Shown in pieces: positions 35,901-45,561 of a stretch of 64,000 nt of DNA. The DNA comes from UBA7672 sp040398425 (GTDB lineage: Bacteria; Pseudomonadota; Alphaproteobacteria; Caulobacterales; Hyphomonadaceae), in the NCBI GenBank assembly GCA_040398425.1, contig JBBATZ010000002.1, positions 1-64,000 on the forward strand. Reading direction: 5' to 3'. The first letter of the stretch is position 1, and each line of letters starts with the position of its first letter. The position numbers were made by a program, and so were the translations under genes. Below the pieces are notes generated by a model. That model was not told the origin of the DNA. It did not search any database and saw only the letters and a list, made by a program, of their open reading frames with translations.

Positions 35901-36015
35901 GAACAGTCCCCGATTTATACATCACCTTTTAGCCGGGCGGCGGCCTCGAGCAAGAGATGCTTTCCCGATCCGGGTTGTTTGCCGCCCATTTGGGATTGCG
36001 GTATAGACTTGGGCA

Positions 36016-36336
36016 ATGGCTCCCGCCCCCGCATACAAGCCGGTGATCGGCGCCCTGCTGAAGGGTTACAAGATGACGCTGTCGCCAGCGTTCGTCGCCT
36101 GCGGGATTCAGTGCCGGCATCAGCCGTCATGCTCGGAATACTGCGCCGAATGCGTGTCGCTGCACGGCGTCTGGGCCGGGTCGTGGATGGGTCTGGCGCG
36201 TTTCACGCGCTGTCGCCCCGGAGGATCGCACGGGTGGGACCCGGCGCCGACCCTAACTACCAGCGGCGCGCGGTGGTTTACCCCCTGGCGCTATGGCGTC
36301 TGGAGCGTGGACCGGTCCGAAACCGCCCGCCCTTAG
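36016..36336 (+). CDS. yidD: Membrane protein insertion efficiency factor YidD
   Basis: A 106-residue protein with the YidD core: LLKGYKMTLSPAF, then CRHQPSCSEYC and a C-terminal TRCRPGGSHGWDP. YidD sits at the inner membrane by an amphipathic helix and helps YidC insert proteins. The conserved cysteines are present. It is not in the usual rpmH-rnpA-yidD-yidC order; here it lies 99 bases upstream of thrS. Confidence 0.9.
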   Translation: MAPAPAYKPVIGALLKGYKMTLSPAFVACGIQCRHQPSCSEYCAECVSLHGVWAGSWMGLARFTRCRPGGSHGWDPAPTLTTSGARWFTPWRYGVWSVDRSETARP

Positions 36337-36435
36337 GTTCCCCAGGACCAATCCTGAAAATCAAACTGGACGGTTGCGGGTTCAAAGACCCGGAGAAGTA
36401 CTTTACCCGTCCTGCGGAACACGAAAGATATCACC

Positions 36436-38373
36436 ATGATCAACGTCTCATTCCCCGATGGTTCGAAGCGCGAATACCCGGACGGGTCGACGCCGATGTC
36501 CATCGCCGAAGCCATCTCCAAGTCGCTGGCCAAGCGTTCGGTGATCGCCAGGGTGAATGGCGAACTCTACGACATGAAGCGGCCGCTCGACGGCGATGCC
36601 GCGCTGGAACTGCTCGACATCAACGCGAAGGACTCGCTGGAACTCCTGCGCCACGACGCTTCGCACGTGATGGCGCAGGCGGTGCAGGAGCTCTTCCCCG
36701 GCACGCAGGTAACGATCGGCCCCGTGGTTGAGGACGGGTTCTACTACGACTTCGCCCGCAAGGAGCCCTTTTCGACGGACGACTTCGAGAAGATCGAAGC
36801 GAAGATGAAGGAGATCGTTGACCGCGACCTGCCGATCAATCGCGAAGTCTGGAGCAAGGACGACGCGATCGCTCACTTCAAGAAGATCGGTGAGGATTAC
36901 AAGGCGCAGATCATCGACGATATCATCCCACCCGGGGAAGCCATCACGCTCTATGCGCATGGCGACCAGTGGAGCGATCTTTGCCGCGGGCCGCACCTGC
37001 CATCGACGGGCAAGCTGCCCAAAGCGTTCAAGCTGATGAAGGTCGCAGGCGCCTATTGGCGCGGTGATCACCGCAACGAGATGCTGCAGCGTATCTATGG
37101 GACGGCGTGGGCCAACGAGAAGGATCTCGCGGCCCACCTCGTCCGGCTCGAGGAAGCCGAAAAGCGCGACCACCGTCGCGTCGGCCGCGAGCTCGACCTC
37201 TTCCACATGCAGGAAGAGGGCAAGGGGATGGTTTTCTGGCACCCCAAGGGCCTCACGCTGTGGCGCACGGTGGAGAGCTATGTGCGCCGGCGTCTTGATG
37301 CAGCGGATTACATCGAAGTCCGCACGCCGCAGGTCCTCGACCGCAAGTTCTGGGAACAGTCGGGCCACTGGGAGAAGTATCGCGATAACATGTTCGTCGC
37401 AGAGACGGCGGAAGACGAAGTTCTGTCGCTGAAGCCGATGAACTGCCCGGGCCATGTGCAGATCTTCAAGCAGGGCCAGAAGAGCTATCGCGACCTGCCC
37501 ATGCGCATGGCGGAATTCGGCGCCTGCCACCGCTATGAACCGTCGGGCGCCTTGCACGGGCTGATGCGCGTGCGGGCGTTCACGCAGGACGATGCACACA
37601 TCTTCTGTCGCGAGGACCAGATCGAGAGCGAGACGGCGCGCTTCATCAAGCTCGCCTATTCGATCCATGAGGATTTCGGGCTTGTGACGGATCACGTCAA
37701 TCTTGCGACGCGGCCCGAACTACGCGCCGGCAGCGACGAATTCTGGGACAAGGCCGAAACGCAGATGATGTCTGCGGCGCGCGCCGCCGGTGTCGAGCCG
37801 AGGATCGCAGAGGGCGACGGCGCCTTTTATGCGCCGAAGCTCGACTTCGTCATCAAGGACGCGATCGGCCGCGAATGGACGATCGGCACGATCCAGCTCG
37901 ACTATGTTCTGCCGGAACGGCTCGACGCGGAATATGTCGGCGAGGATGGCGGCAAGCACCGTCCCGTCATGCTGCACCGTGCCATCCTTGGCTCGCTGGA
38001 ACGCTTCATCGGCGTGCTGATCGAGCATTATGCCGGCGCCTTCCCGATGTGGCTTGCGCCGGTGCAGGTGGTGGTCGCGACGATCTCGGAATCGGCGACG
38101 GAGTATGCGAAGGAGGCGCTGGCCGAACTCAAGGCTGCTGGCATCCGTGCGGAACTCGACGTGCGCAACGAGAAGATCAACTACAAGATCCGCGAACACT
38201 CGTTGCAGAAGATTCCGGTGATCGCTGTGGTCGGCGCCAAGGAAGCCGAAGAGCGCAAGCTTGCCTTCCGCCGTTTCGGGAGCCAGGCGCAGGAGGTCGT
38301 GACGCTTGCGGATGCCGTGACTATGCTGTCCGATGAAGGTCTGCCGCCTGATATCAGGCGGGCCAAGGCGTGA
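36436..38373 (+). CDS. thrS: Threonine--tRNA ligase
   Basis: A 645-residue class II aminoacyl-tRNA synthetase with TGS domain (1-62), editing domain (HDASHVMAQAV with HxxxH, and CRGPHLPSTG), the catalytic core (motif 2 FGACHRYEPSGALHGLMRVRAFTQDDAHIFC, motif 3 HRAILGSLERF) and an anticodon-binding domain (last 100 residues). Zn ligands (MNCPGHV cysteine, two histidines) are kept. Full-length and apparently functional. No T-box or other leader structure is evident in the 99 bases upstream. Confidence 0.97.
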   Translation: MINVSFPDGSKREYPDGSTPMSIAEAISKSLAKRSVIARVNGELYDMKRPLDGDAALELLDINAKDSLELLRHDASHVMAQAVQELFPGTQVTIGPVVEDGFYYDFARKEPFSTDDFEKIEAKMKEIVDRDLPINREVWSKDDAIAHFKKIGEDYKAQIIDDIIPPGEAITLYAHGDQWSDLCRGPHLPSTGKLPKAFKLMKVAGAYWRGDHRNEMLQRIYGTAWANEKDLAAHLVRLEEAEKRDHRRVGRELDLFHMQEEGKGMVFWHPKGLTLWRTVESYVRRRLDAADYIEVRTPQVLDRKFWEQSGHWEKYRDNMFVAETAEDEVLSLKPMNCPGHVQIFKQGQKSYRDLPMRMAEFGACHRYEPSGALHGLMRVRAFTQDDAHIFCREDQIESETARFIKLAYSIHEDFGLVTDHVNLATRPELRAGSDEFWDKAETQMMSAARAAGVEPRIAEGDGAFYAPKLDFVIKDAIGREWTIGTIQLDYVLPERLDAEYVGEDGGKHRPVMLHRAILGSLERFIGVLIEHYAGAFPMWLAPVQVVVATISESATEYAKEALAELKAAGIRAELDVRNEKINYKIREHSLQKIPVIAVVGAKEAEERKLAFRRFGSQAQEVVTLADAVTMLSDEGLPPDIRRAKA

Positions 38374-38449
38374 TTGAAGCTGGCGCGCCCGTCACAGCAG
38401 GCGCGGCGGCGCGCCAGCAAGTTTCGCCCGGCATGAGGTGCACGGCCTG

Positions 38450-39832
38450 ATGCCTCCAAACAAGGCCATCACCGACCACGCGCGCACCCTGGCCTTGCGG
38501 CTGAGATTGGGTCTCGTTGACCTGCAGACGATCGAACAATGGGCCGATGAATCGATCCTGATGGACTTGGCCCCGGCCGAGATAGCCGACCTGTGTCTTG
38601 CGACGCGGGCAGGCGAGCGCATCACGCTGCGTATCCTCACCGAGATGGGAGGGCCGCCTGCCGGGCTTGACATCATGCAGGCGGTCAGCGCCGTTCGCGT
38701 GGAAGACGCCAGCCAGGACGAGTTGCGCCGCCTCGCCGACAATCTCGACCCCGTCCTGCGCGAGGTGGAGGCTGGCTCCGGTCTCCCGCCTCTCCTGAAA
38801 TCCGGCCTGACGCTCGCGCGGGACTTCTGGGAAGCGCGCATGCAGTCGTCGGAAGAAATGACCCATGTAGAGGAACGCATGCGCGATCTTCTCCATGCGG
38901 TGAAGGACTACGCCGCCGAACTTCCGACTCAAAAACCCGCCGTGGCCGAAGCGGAAGTGCACAAGGTCTCCGCCATCGTGGTCAGCTTCAACACCGGCGA
39001 CTGCCTGTTCGATTGCCTGGTCGCTCTGGAAGCCGACACCGGCGTTGCCGAAGTGATCCTCGTCAACAATGGCAATCCCATCGAGACGCTGGAACGCGTC
39101 GATCATGCATATGGCAAGTCTCCCAAGGTAAAGGTCATCGGCGGCGGCGAGAACAGGGGCTTCGCTGCAGGCGTAAATCTCGGCGCAGCCAGCGCGATTG
39201 GCGACCGGCTTCTGGTGATAAATCCTGACGCAGTCCTGCAGCCCGCCTCGATCCCCGCTTTCGAGCGCGCCATGTCGGGCGCCGCCGAGCCTGCCATCGT
39301 CGGCGGCAAGATCTTCGGCGCCGATGGCGTCGAACAGCGCGGCGGCCGCCGTCGCCGCCTCACCATGCGCTCGGCCGCCGCGACCTTCCTCGGCCTGTCC
39401 TGGCTGCGCGCCATCAACCCCGCCTTCACGAGCATCAACCGCCACACAGAACCAGAGCCCGCAGGTCCCGTGCCGATGGACGCTGTCAGCGGCGCCCTGA
39501 TGTATATGTCAGCGTCCAGCTTCCGCCGTCTCGGCGGGTTCGACGAAGGCTACTTCCTTCATGTCGAGGATCTCGATCTCTGCCGTCGCGCCGAGGCGGA
39601 TGGCGGCTCGGTGATCTACACGCCCCACGCATCGGCGCTGCATTATGGCGCCACCAGCGACGCGCCTTCGCTCTTCGTCGAGAAGCACAAGGGTGCCGGC
39701 TTCAACCGCTACTTCCGCAAGTATGCAGAGACGCCGGCCGAGAAACTGGTGGCCGGCGTGCTCGGCCCCACCATCGCCATCCTTCTCGCCATGCGCGCGC
39801 GCGTGAAAAGCTTCCGAACCCGCAAGCTGTAA
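38450..39832 (+). CDS. Glycosyltransferase family 2 with an N-terminal helical extension
   Basis: About 460 residues. The first 155 are alpha-helical and charged, with no recognised domain. A GT2 domain of the rhamnosyltransferase (WbbL-like) type follows: VSAIVVSFNTGDCLF, GENRGFAAGVNLGAASAIGDRLLVINPDAVL and GGFDEGYFLHVEDLDLCRRAEADG. ATG 38450 is preferred over GTG 38438 because GAGGTG is well placed as its ribosome binding site. It stands alone between thrS and xerD (convergent, 2 bases apart). Sugar and acceptor are unknown. Confidence 0.82.
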   Translation: MPPNKAITDHARTLALRLRLGLVDLQTIEQWADESILMDLAPAEIADLCLATRAGERITLRILTEMGGPPAGLDIMQAVSAVRVEDASQDELRRLADNLDPVLREVEAGSGLPPLLKSGLTLARDFWEARMQSSEEMTHVEERMRDLLHAVKDYAAELPTQKPAVAEAEVHKVSAIVVSFNTGDCLFDCLVALEADTGVAEVILVNNGNPIETLERVDHAYGKSPKVKVIGGGENRGFAAGVNLGAASAIGDRLLVINPDAVLQPASIPAFERAMSGAAEPAIVGGKIFGADGVEQRGGRRRRLTMRSAAATFLGLSWLRAINPAFTSINRHTEPEPAGPVPMDAVSGALMYMSASSFRRLGGFDEGYFLHVEDLDLCRRAEADGGSVIYTPHASALHYGATSDAPSLFVEKHKGAGFNRYFRKYAETPAEKLVAGVLGPTIAILLAMRARVKSFRTRKL

Positions 39833-39834
39833 CT

Positions 39835-40752
39835 TCAGGCCCGCGCCAGCGGGTGCGCCGCCTCGAGCAGGTCGCGCAACTCATCCGTTACGACATGCGT
39901 ATAGATCTGCGTCGTCGCAATATCGGCGTGGCCCAGCAGCAGCTGCACCGCGCGCAGGTCCGCCCCGCCCGACAGCAGATGCGTCGCGAAGGCATGGCGC
40001 AGCGCGTGGGGCGTCACCCGCTCGAGCGTAATTCCCGCCTTCATCGCGAGGTCTTCGAGTATCTGACCCAGCCGCCTGCGCGTCAGCCGCCCGCCCGCGC
40101 CGCGCGAGGGAAACACAAAGCGCTGCGCCACCGAGCGCACGGCGGATTTCGGAAAGAACTGGTCGCGCACGGCCAGATAGTTCTTCAGCGCCAGCAGCGC
40201 CGGCTTGCCCAGCGGCGTGATCCGTTCCTTGTCGCCCTTTCCGCGTACGATCAGCACGGTCGCGCCTGGCGCGGGCAGGGCGGACAGGGGCAGGTCGCAG
40301 CACTCGCTGGCGCGCAAACCTGCGCCATAGAGAAGTTCAACGAGACACATCGTGCGCAGGTCGCTCGGCTCGGTTCCCTGCGCCGCCTCGATAAGGCGCG
40401 AGACCTCTTCCCGGCTCAACACATCAGGCGGATCGCGCCGGAAAGCCGGCCCATCGAGCCGCGACGTGGGATTGTCCTGCCGCTCGTTATCGCCGAGCTG
40501 GAAGCGGAAGAAGCGACGCAACGCCGACAGCCGCCGCGACACCGTCGCCGCCGACATGCCGCGCTCATGGAGGTCGCGCACGAAGGCGGACAGGTCGCGC
40601 TCGCCTGCGGCCACCAGAGACGTCTTGTTGGCGCGCAGGAAGCTCGAAGCGTCCTCCAGGTCGCGCCGATAGGCCTCGATCGTATTGTCCGCGGCGCCCC
40701 GTTCGGCGCGCAGCGTGTCGAGAAAGGCATCAATCCGACGGTTATCGAGCAT
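39835..40752 (-). CDS. xerD: Tyrosine recombinase XerD
   Basis: A 305-residue tyrosine recombinase with an N-terminal SAM-like core-binding domain (DAFLDTLRAERGAADNTIEAYRRDL) and a catalytic domain with the RKHRHY set: R in GAGLRASE, K in VRGKGDKER, HxxR in HALRHAFATH, H in LGHADIATTQ and the nucleophile Y in IYTHV. XerD with XerC resolves chromosome dimers at dif. The context is ordinary chromosomal with no integron or phage genes, so it is a housekeeping recombinase rather than a mobile-element integrase. Confidence 0.92.
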   Translation of the reverse strand: MLDNRRIDAFLDTLRAERGAADNTIEAYRRDLEDASSFLRANKTSLVAAGERDLSAFVRDLHERGMSAATVSRRLSALRRFFRFQLGDNERQDNPTSRLDGPAFRRDPPDVLSREEVSRLIEAAQGTEPSDLRTMCLVELLYGAGLRASECCDLPLSALPAPGATVLIVRGKGDKERITPLGKPALLALKNYLAVRDQFFPKSAVRSVAQRFVFPSRGAGGRLTRRRLGQILEDLAMKAGITLERVTPHALRHAFATHLLSGGADLRAVQLLLGHADIATTQIYTHVVTDELRDLLEAAHPLARA

Positions 40753-40814
40753 CCTGAGAGGATGCGACCCAGAGATTTATGGGAAGTTAGCTCGCTGCGG
40801 TCCGGACGCTACAG

Positions 40815-42497
40815 CTACAGCGCCTTCCAGACCTGCAAAGCCTCCAGCGCGATTGCGTTGGCATCATCTGTCATGCCGATCGCCTGCATCTGGATCAGCA
40901 GGTCCGACAGTCCGGCAAAGGAGAGGGCGGAGACGTCCGAGCCCAGCTGCCCGACAATCGCCAGAGCTGCTTCTGCATCCGCATCCTGACGCGCGGCGGC
41001 ATAGATGCGGGCAATGGCGGAATCCGAAACACCCCGGCCAGCCGTGCGCTGCGCCGCCAGCGTGGTGCGCTGTTCCGCCGTCAGGTCGCGGCCCGTACCC
41101 GAATACAGGAACAACGCGCGCGTGTTCTCGATCCGCCGGATCGTAAGCTGCTGGTCCGCGGCGGCTGGCGCTTTGGAAGCGGGCGCTGCGCCCGCAACAA
41201 CCTGCGTCGGATAAGGCGCGGCAGCGAGCAGGCGTTCAAGGATGGCGTTGGGCTTTTCCGTCGTCGCGCCTGCGTAAGACAGCATCAGGTCGAGCCGCGC
41301 CAGGGCCCACGCATCCTGCTTGTCCTTCGCGGCCGTGCCGAGATGCTTGCGCCACTCACCGGCCAGTTTCGCGTCTCCCGTCAGCAGCGCCGCGCGCGCA
41401 AGCGGCTCCGCATAGGGCAGCGTCGCGTCATTGCGTGGCAGCGCCTTGATCGCAGGCGACAGTGCTGCTGCAAACAGCTGACCGTCGGCCAGCGTCTCTG
41501 CCGACCGTAGCGCCGCAACATAAGCCGCCGCCTGGAACTCCGTGTTCGCATCCTTGGTCGAGGCGGCCGTCAGCGCCTGCGCGATATAATCCGGCCGTGG
41601 GCTCGCCCCGCGCGCCGTCGGCTTTGCGGCGGCCGCATCGTCCTTGAGCGAGAGGATCGCGATCACGTCTGCGGCCTTGAGCTTGCCGCCATTGAAAGCA
41701 GTTCGCATCGCCGCGCGGCGTTGTTCTGTCGTCGCTTTCGCGTTGAGCGCAACGGCGGCCGCGATATCGGCAGGCGTCGCTGTAAAGCTTGCAGGCGTCG
41801 ACGGCAGTTTCGCGGCGACGGACACGGCGGCTTCAACGGCGGAGCCGAACCGGCCATCCGGTTTCTTCATGTCGGGCGAGGACAGGGCGCCCAGCGCCCC
41901 GATCAGCCACACGCCGAGTGACTCATTGGTCTTGGCGATCTGTTCGACGATCAGGCTCGCATTGGCGTCGCCGTCCAGCGTCGCGCATGTCGCGCGCAGC
42001 GGCAGCCAGTCGGCGTCGGCAGCGGGCTGGGTCTTGGCGCTGGCGCACGCGGCGTCGATGTCGCCCTGCAGCAGGGCGAGTTCCGCACCCACGCGTTCGC
42101 CCAGCTTGCCCCAGTCGGTCTTGGGATAGCGCTTGCGCAGATCGACCGCGTGCGCGCTCTCACCCAGCTGTTCAAGCAGGCGGAGGCGTTCCGCTGTGAG
42201 GTCCGCCCCGCCGGCGGGTCCCTTGGCGCGTGACATCAGGATGCGTGACAGCAGCGCGCGCGCCGAAGGCGCAAGATCACGCGGCTGAATCGCCGCCATG
42301 ACGGGTCCGAGTGTCTGCGCCGTGGTGTTGTTCCAGAACGTCGCCGGGACGGCGCCTTCATTCGCGCCGATCCAGCCGACGCCCCACGCATCCACCTGCG
42401 CCAGTGGCGCTGAAGAAACCTGTGCGGCTGCAGTCGACCCCGCCAGCAGCGCCAAACTCAGCGCGACAGATACAAGAGCGCTATTGCGCGGGCGCAT
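40815..42497 (-). CDS. Large exported hypothetical protein, Ala-rich helical-repeat type
   Basis: A 560-residue protein with a signal peptide (cleavage after TAAA, about residue 26). The mature part is an alanine-rich, regularly helical array (many LLxxGDxxLAxxWRKHL-like segments), suggestive of a TPR/Sel1-like solenoid, but no clear consensus repeat is seen. ATG 42497 follows a GGAG and overlaps the small membrane-protein gene upstream by 17 bases, so the two are translationally linked. The function is unknown; a periplasmic scaffold is plausible. Confidence 0.65.
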   Translation of the reverse strand: MRPRNSALVSVALSLALLAGSTAAAQVSSAPLAQVDAWGVGWIGANEGAVPATFWNNTTAQTLGPVMAAIQPRDLAPSARALLSRILMSRAKGPAGGADLTAERLRLLEQLGESAHAVDLRKRYPKTDWGKLGERVGAELALLQGDIDAACASAKTQPAADADWLPLRATCATLDGDANASLIVEQIAKTNESLGVWLIGALGALSSPDMKKPDGRFGSAVEAAVSVAAKLPSTPASFTATPADIAAAVALNAKATTEQRRAAMRTAFNGGKLKAADVIAILSLKDDAAAAKPTARGASPRPDYIAQALTAASTKDANTEFQAAAYVAALRSAETLADGQLFAAALSPAIKALPRNDATLPYAEPLARAALLTGDAKLAGEWRKHLGTAAKDKQDAWALARLDLMLSYAGATTEKPNAILERLLAAAPYPTQVVAGAAPASKAPAAADQQLTIRRIENTRALFLYSGTGRDLTAEQRTTLAAQRTAGRGVSDSAIARIYAAARQDADAEAALAIVGQLGSDVSALSFAGLSDLLIQMQAIGMTDDANAIALEALQVWKAL

Positions 42498-42699
42498 TCG
42501 CGACTCCGGCAGGCTCGGCCTGAACGCCGACATTGGTCGCCGGAACGCGTACTTCTATCTGCGCGGGTTTCCTGGAGTCGGCCTGGCCCGCGAAATAGAA
42601 CAGCGCGCCTACCAGCACGACCAGAAGGATGCCCCCGATGATCGCGTACAGCTTCACCGGCATCGGACCGCGCCGACGTGAAAATCCTCCACGAGCCAT
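42481..42699 (-). CDS. Small single-span membrane protein
   Basis: A 72-residue protein: basic N-terminus (MARGGFSRRRGP), one transmembrane helix (about 17-36, LYAIIGGILLVVLVGALFYF) and a polar extracytoplasmic tail. GGAG lies 8 bases upstream of the ATG at 42699. It precedes the large exported protein with a 17-base overlap, and the promoter region is shared divergently with aroK. Confidence 0.65.
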   Translation of the reverse strand: MARGGFSRRRGPMPVKLYAIIGGILLVVLVGALFYFAGQADSRKPAQIEVRVPATNVGVQAEPAGVANAPAQ

Positions 42700-42858
42700 C
42701 TGATCACTCCGTCCAACAAACCCTGCAGGGATTCAATCAGACCGGGACGCTGGGGTCCAGCTTTTGCTGCTGTTCACACGGATACGCCTGTCGGCCGGAT
42801 GATTTGCCCCGGAAGCCTCGGGCGGTATAAGCCTCGGTTTCGTGAAACAGGGCAAGTC

Positions 42859-43449
42859 ATGACTGCGCAACAGGGCGAACCGGAGGGCGGGCCCGGCTCG
42901 ACTGCCACGCCAGCCGCCGCGCCGGCCAACCGCCGTCGGCTGGAACGCACCGTCGCGCTTGTCGGCATGATGGGCGTCGGCAAATCCACAGTTGGCAAGA
43001 AGCTGGCGGACAGCCTTGGCGCTCCATTTGTCGATAGCGATGACGAGATCGTGCGCGCTGCCGGCCTCAGCGTGCCGGAAATCTTCGAACGCCATGGCGA
43101 ACCCGAGTTCCGGCGTGGCGAGCGCCGCGTGATCGAACGCCTGCTCGGCGGTCCTCCTGTCGTGCTGGCGACGGGCGGTGGGGCATATATGGATCCCGAA
43201 ACCCGCGCGCTCCTGAAGGAGAAGGCGACCACCGTCTGGCTGCGCGCCGATCTCGACCTGATCTGGAAGCGTGTGAACCGGCGCGACACAAGGCCGCTGC
43301 TCAAGCGCGACAATCCGAAACAGGTGCTGGCCGACCTGCTCGCGGCGCGCGCGCCGATCTATGCCGAAGCGGACATCGCGATTGATTCGGGCGACGGCCC
43401 GGCCACCGACGCCGTAAAGGCCATCCGCGATGCGATGGGGTTTGAATGA
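42859..43449 (+). CDS. aroK: Shikimate kinase
   Basis: A 196-residue P-loop kinase with Walker A GMMGVGKST at about 36-44, the shikimate-binding DSDDEIVRAAG, FRRGERRVIE and GGGAYMD motifs, and the lid arginine in TRPLLKRDNP. It phosphorylates shikimate in the chorismate pathway. An Ala/Pro/Gly-rich N-terminal tail of about 28 residues precedes the core. Its stop overlaps the aroB start as ATGA, the standard aroK-aroB pair. Confidence 0.95.
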   Translation: MTAQQGEPEGGPGSTATPAAAPANRRRLERTVALVGMMGVGKSTVGKKLADSLGAPFVDSDDEIVRAAGLSVPEIFERHGEPEFRRGERRVIERLLGGPPVVLATGGGAYMDPETRALLKEKATTVWLRADLDLIWKRVNRRDTRPLLKRDNPKQVLADLLAARAPIYAEADIAIDSGDGPATDAVKAIRDAMGFE

Positions 43450-44570
43450 CGCTCGATATCAAAACCGTCCGGGTCGACCTGGCGAACCGCAGCTACGACA
43501 TCCTCATCGGCGAGGGCCTGCTGGCGCGCGCCGGCGAGCTGATCCGGCCGCTGATGGGCGCGGGCCGTTCCAAAGTGTTTGTCATCGCGGATGAGACTGT
43601 CGCCGGGATTCATGGTGCGACGCTCAACAGCGCCCTCTCCGCTGTCGGCGTCACGCCGCATGTGGTGACGATCCCGCCCGGCGAAAGCTCGAAGTCCTTC
43701 GCAACGCTCGAAATCGTGCTCGATGCGCTGATCTCTCAGGGCGCCGAACGTGATGACCTGATCCTCGCCTTTGGCGGCGGCGTTGTCGGTGATCTCACCG
43801 GCCTGGCAGCGGGCCTGCTCAAGCGCGGCGCGCGCTTCGTGCAGATCCCGACCACGCTTCTAGCCCAGGTGGACTCGTCCGTCGGCGGCAAAACTGCGAT
43901 CAATTCCCGCGCCGGCAAGAACATGGTGGGCCTGTTCCATCAGCCAGTGCTCGTGCTCGCCGACCTCGGCGTTCTCGACACGCTGCCCGCGCGCGAGCGG
44001 TTGGCGGGTCTCGCCGAGATCGCCAAGTATGCGCTGATCGATGATCCTGCCTTCTTCGATTTCCTCGAAACGAAGGCCGCTGCCCTGCGTGCAGGCGAGA
44101 AGGCGGCGTTGGCGGAGGCTGTACGCGTCTCGTGCGCCGCCAAGGCCCGCATCGTCGCCATCGACGAGACCGAGCAGGCCGAGCGTGCGCTCCTCAACCT
44201 TGGACATACATTCGGGCACGCGCTCGAGCGCGCCAATGACTATCGCGCCAGCCTGCTGCACGGCGAGAGTGTAGGCGCGGGCATGGCGATGGCGTTGCGC
44301 TATTCGGCAAGCCTCGGGGTCTGCCCCGGTCAGGATGCGGCGCGCGCCGAACGCCTGTTGAATGCGCTCGGCCTCGTAACACGGGTCGCGGATCTCGGCG
44401 GTGGCCCCTATCCCGCTGACGAGCTTCTGGCCCACATGGCCCACGACAAGAAGGCCAAGAATGGCCGCCTGACGCTGATCCTGGCCCGTGGTATCGGTCA
44501 GGCCTACATCCAGAAGGACGCCGACGTGGTGTCCGTGCAAGCCTTCCTCCGCGCCGAAACGGCGTCCTGA
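43446..44570 (+). CDS. aroB: 3-dehydroquinate synthase
   Basis: A 374-residue NAD- and zinc-dependent enzyme that turns DAHP into 3-dehydroquinate. Signatures present: ILAFGGGVVGDLTGLAAGLLKRG, IPTTLLAQVDSSVGGKTAIN, NMVGLFHQP, and the metal histidines in LNLGHTFGHALE and LLHGESVG. Full-length. It is coupled to aroK by a 4-base overlap. Confidence 0.97.
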   Translation: MTLDIKTVRVDLANRSYDILIGEGLLARAGELIRPLMGAGRSKVFVIADETVAGIHGATLNSALSAVGVTPHVVTIPPGESSKSFATLEIVLDALISQGAERDDLILAFGGGVVGDLTGLAAGLLKRGARFVQIPTTLLAQVDSSVGGKTAINSRAGKNMVGLFHQPVLVLADLGVLDTLPARERLAGLAEIAKYALIDDPAFFDFLETKAAALRAGEKAALAEAVRVSCAAKARIVAIDETEQAERALLNLGHTFGHALERANDYRASLLHGESVGAGMAMALRYSASLGVCPGQDAARAERLLNALGLVTRVADLGGGPYPADELLAHMAHDKKAKNGRLTLILARGIGQAYIQKDADVVSVQAFLRAETAS

Positions 44571-44639
44571 TAGCGCAGGCGGCTTCCTCAAAAGCAGGGG
44601 TCAGGGTAGGGTGCACTGGGGGGAAACTCTGGGCATTGG

Positions 44640-45379
44640 CCCAGCATCCTGGCGGAACGGACACTGGCTTTCGCGGTGCAGGCGCCTGAACTGCCAACGA
44701 AAAAGGCCCTGACGGATGGCCTCCTCACCGTGCTGGAGGCGGTCGGCGCGAGTAACTTCGCCTGCCTCTACCTTAAGCGCGATGGCGGCAATATCGCGAT
44801 TGACCGCTCGATCTCCAACCTGCCGCGCGGCTGGCAGTAACTCTAGCTGCAGCAGGGCTATGACGTCGCCGACCCCGTATTCCAGGGCGTCGCACATGGC
44901 GGGACATGCGGTTACCGGGATGAACTGACCCGTGGTCTGGTGCTGGGTCGCGCGAGCCGTGAAGTGATGGACCAGTCCAGTAATTTCCAGATGCCAGAAG
45001 GCTTTACGAAAACAGACGCGCTGGAGACAGGGGGCTACGCCGTGGTCATGGCTGCGGGCTCCGAGCTGGCCCCCCCTCCGCCCGCGCCGCCATGCCCATG
45101 TCATTCGACATTTTCGCCAAGGAGGGCGTTCGAATGATGAAATCATCGCTCGACCATGGGCGGATGCCAGGGGCAGGCGCTGCCCACAAGCTTTCACGCA
45201 CCCGGCTGAAGGTACTGCATATGCGGTCCGATGGACTGACAAACAAACAGGTCGCCATTCACATGAGGCGGCACGAAAAGACGGTGGAATGCCATGTCAC
45301 CGAAGTTTTGCGTCGTCTTGGGGCCCGTAACATGATCGATGCAATCAGGATCGCGACCAAACTCAAACTAATCTTGTGA
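44640..45379 (+). pseudogene. LuxR-type autoinducer-binding regulator, disrupted
   Basis: One frame reads an autoinducer-binding-like domain (LLTVLEAVGASNFACLYL, RGWQ, QQGYDVADPVF, GYAVVMAAGSEL) but has TAA at 44838-44840 and TAG at 44844-44846; the second falls where LuxR proteins have a conserved tyrosine. A frameshift near the seven-C run at 45070-45076 then moves the reading to the frame that encodes RAAMPMSFDIF and a clean LuxR HTH (LSRTRLKVLHMRSDGLTNKQVA, TVECHVTEVLRRLGARN). No start codon was found for the N-terminal part. The HTH piece (from 45092 or 45134) could still be translated. No luxI is near. Confidence 0.8.
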
Positions 45380-45481
45380 TGCAGGGGCCAAACCCCGGGG
45401 TAAGCCTGATTTTCTCTGGTGGCCGCAGTCGGCAAAAACCCAAGGGCGACGGGCGATTTTCTGGTCGGCCCTGAGTTTGGG

Positions 45482-45517
45482 AGCGGCTTTGCAGCGATGC
45501 AAAGCCGCTTCTTTCTT
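45482..45517 (+). terminator. Intrinsic terminator after the LuxR pseudogene
   Basis: AGCGGCTTTGC pairs with GCAAAGCCGCT (11 bp, 6-base loop), followed by TCTTTCTT. It lies 100 bases after the LuxR frame and 45 bases before the convergent bolA stop. It shows that this locus was, or is, transcribed on the plus strand. Confidence 0.75.
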
Positions 45518-45561
45518 AGGGTCGCCGACCCGCGTAAGCGGGCCAGTTTCGCACCGTGCGA

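Noticed and set aside
39835..40752. Tyrosine recombinase as an integron or phage integrase
   Set aside because: The sequence and housekeeping context match XerD; no attachment site, cassette or phage gene is nearby.
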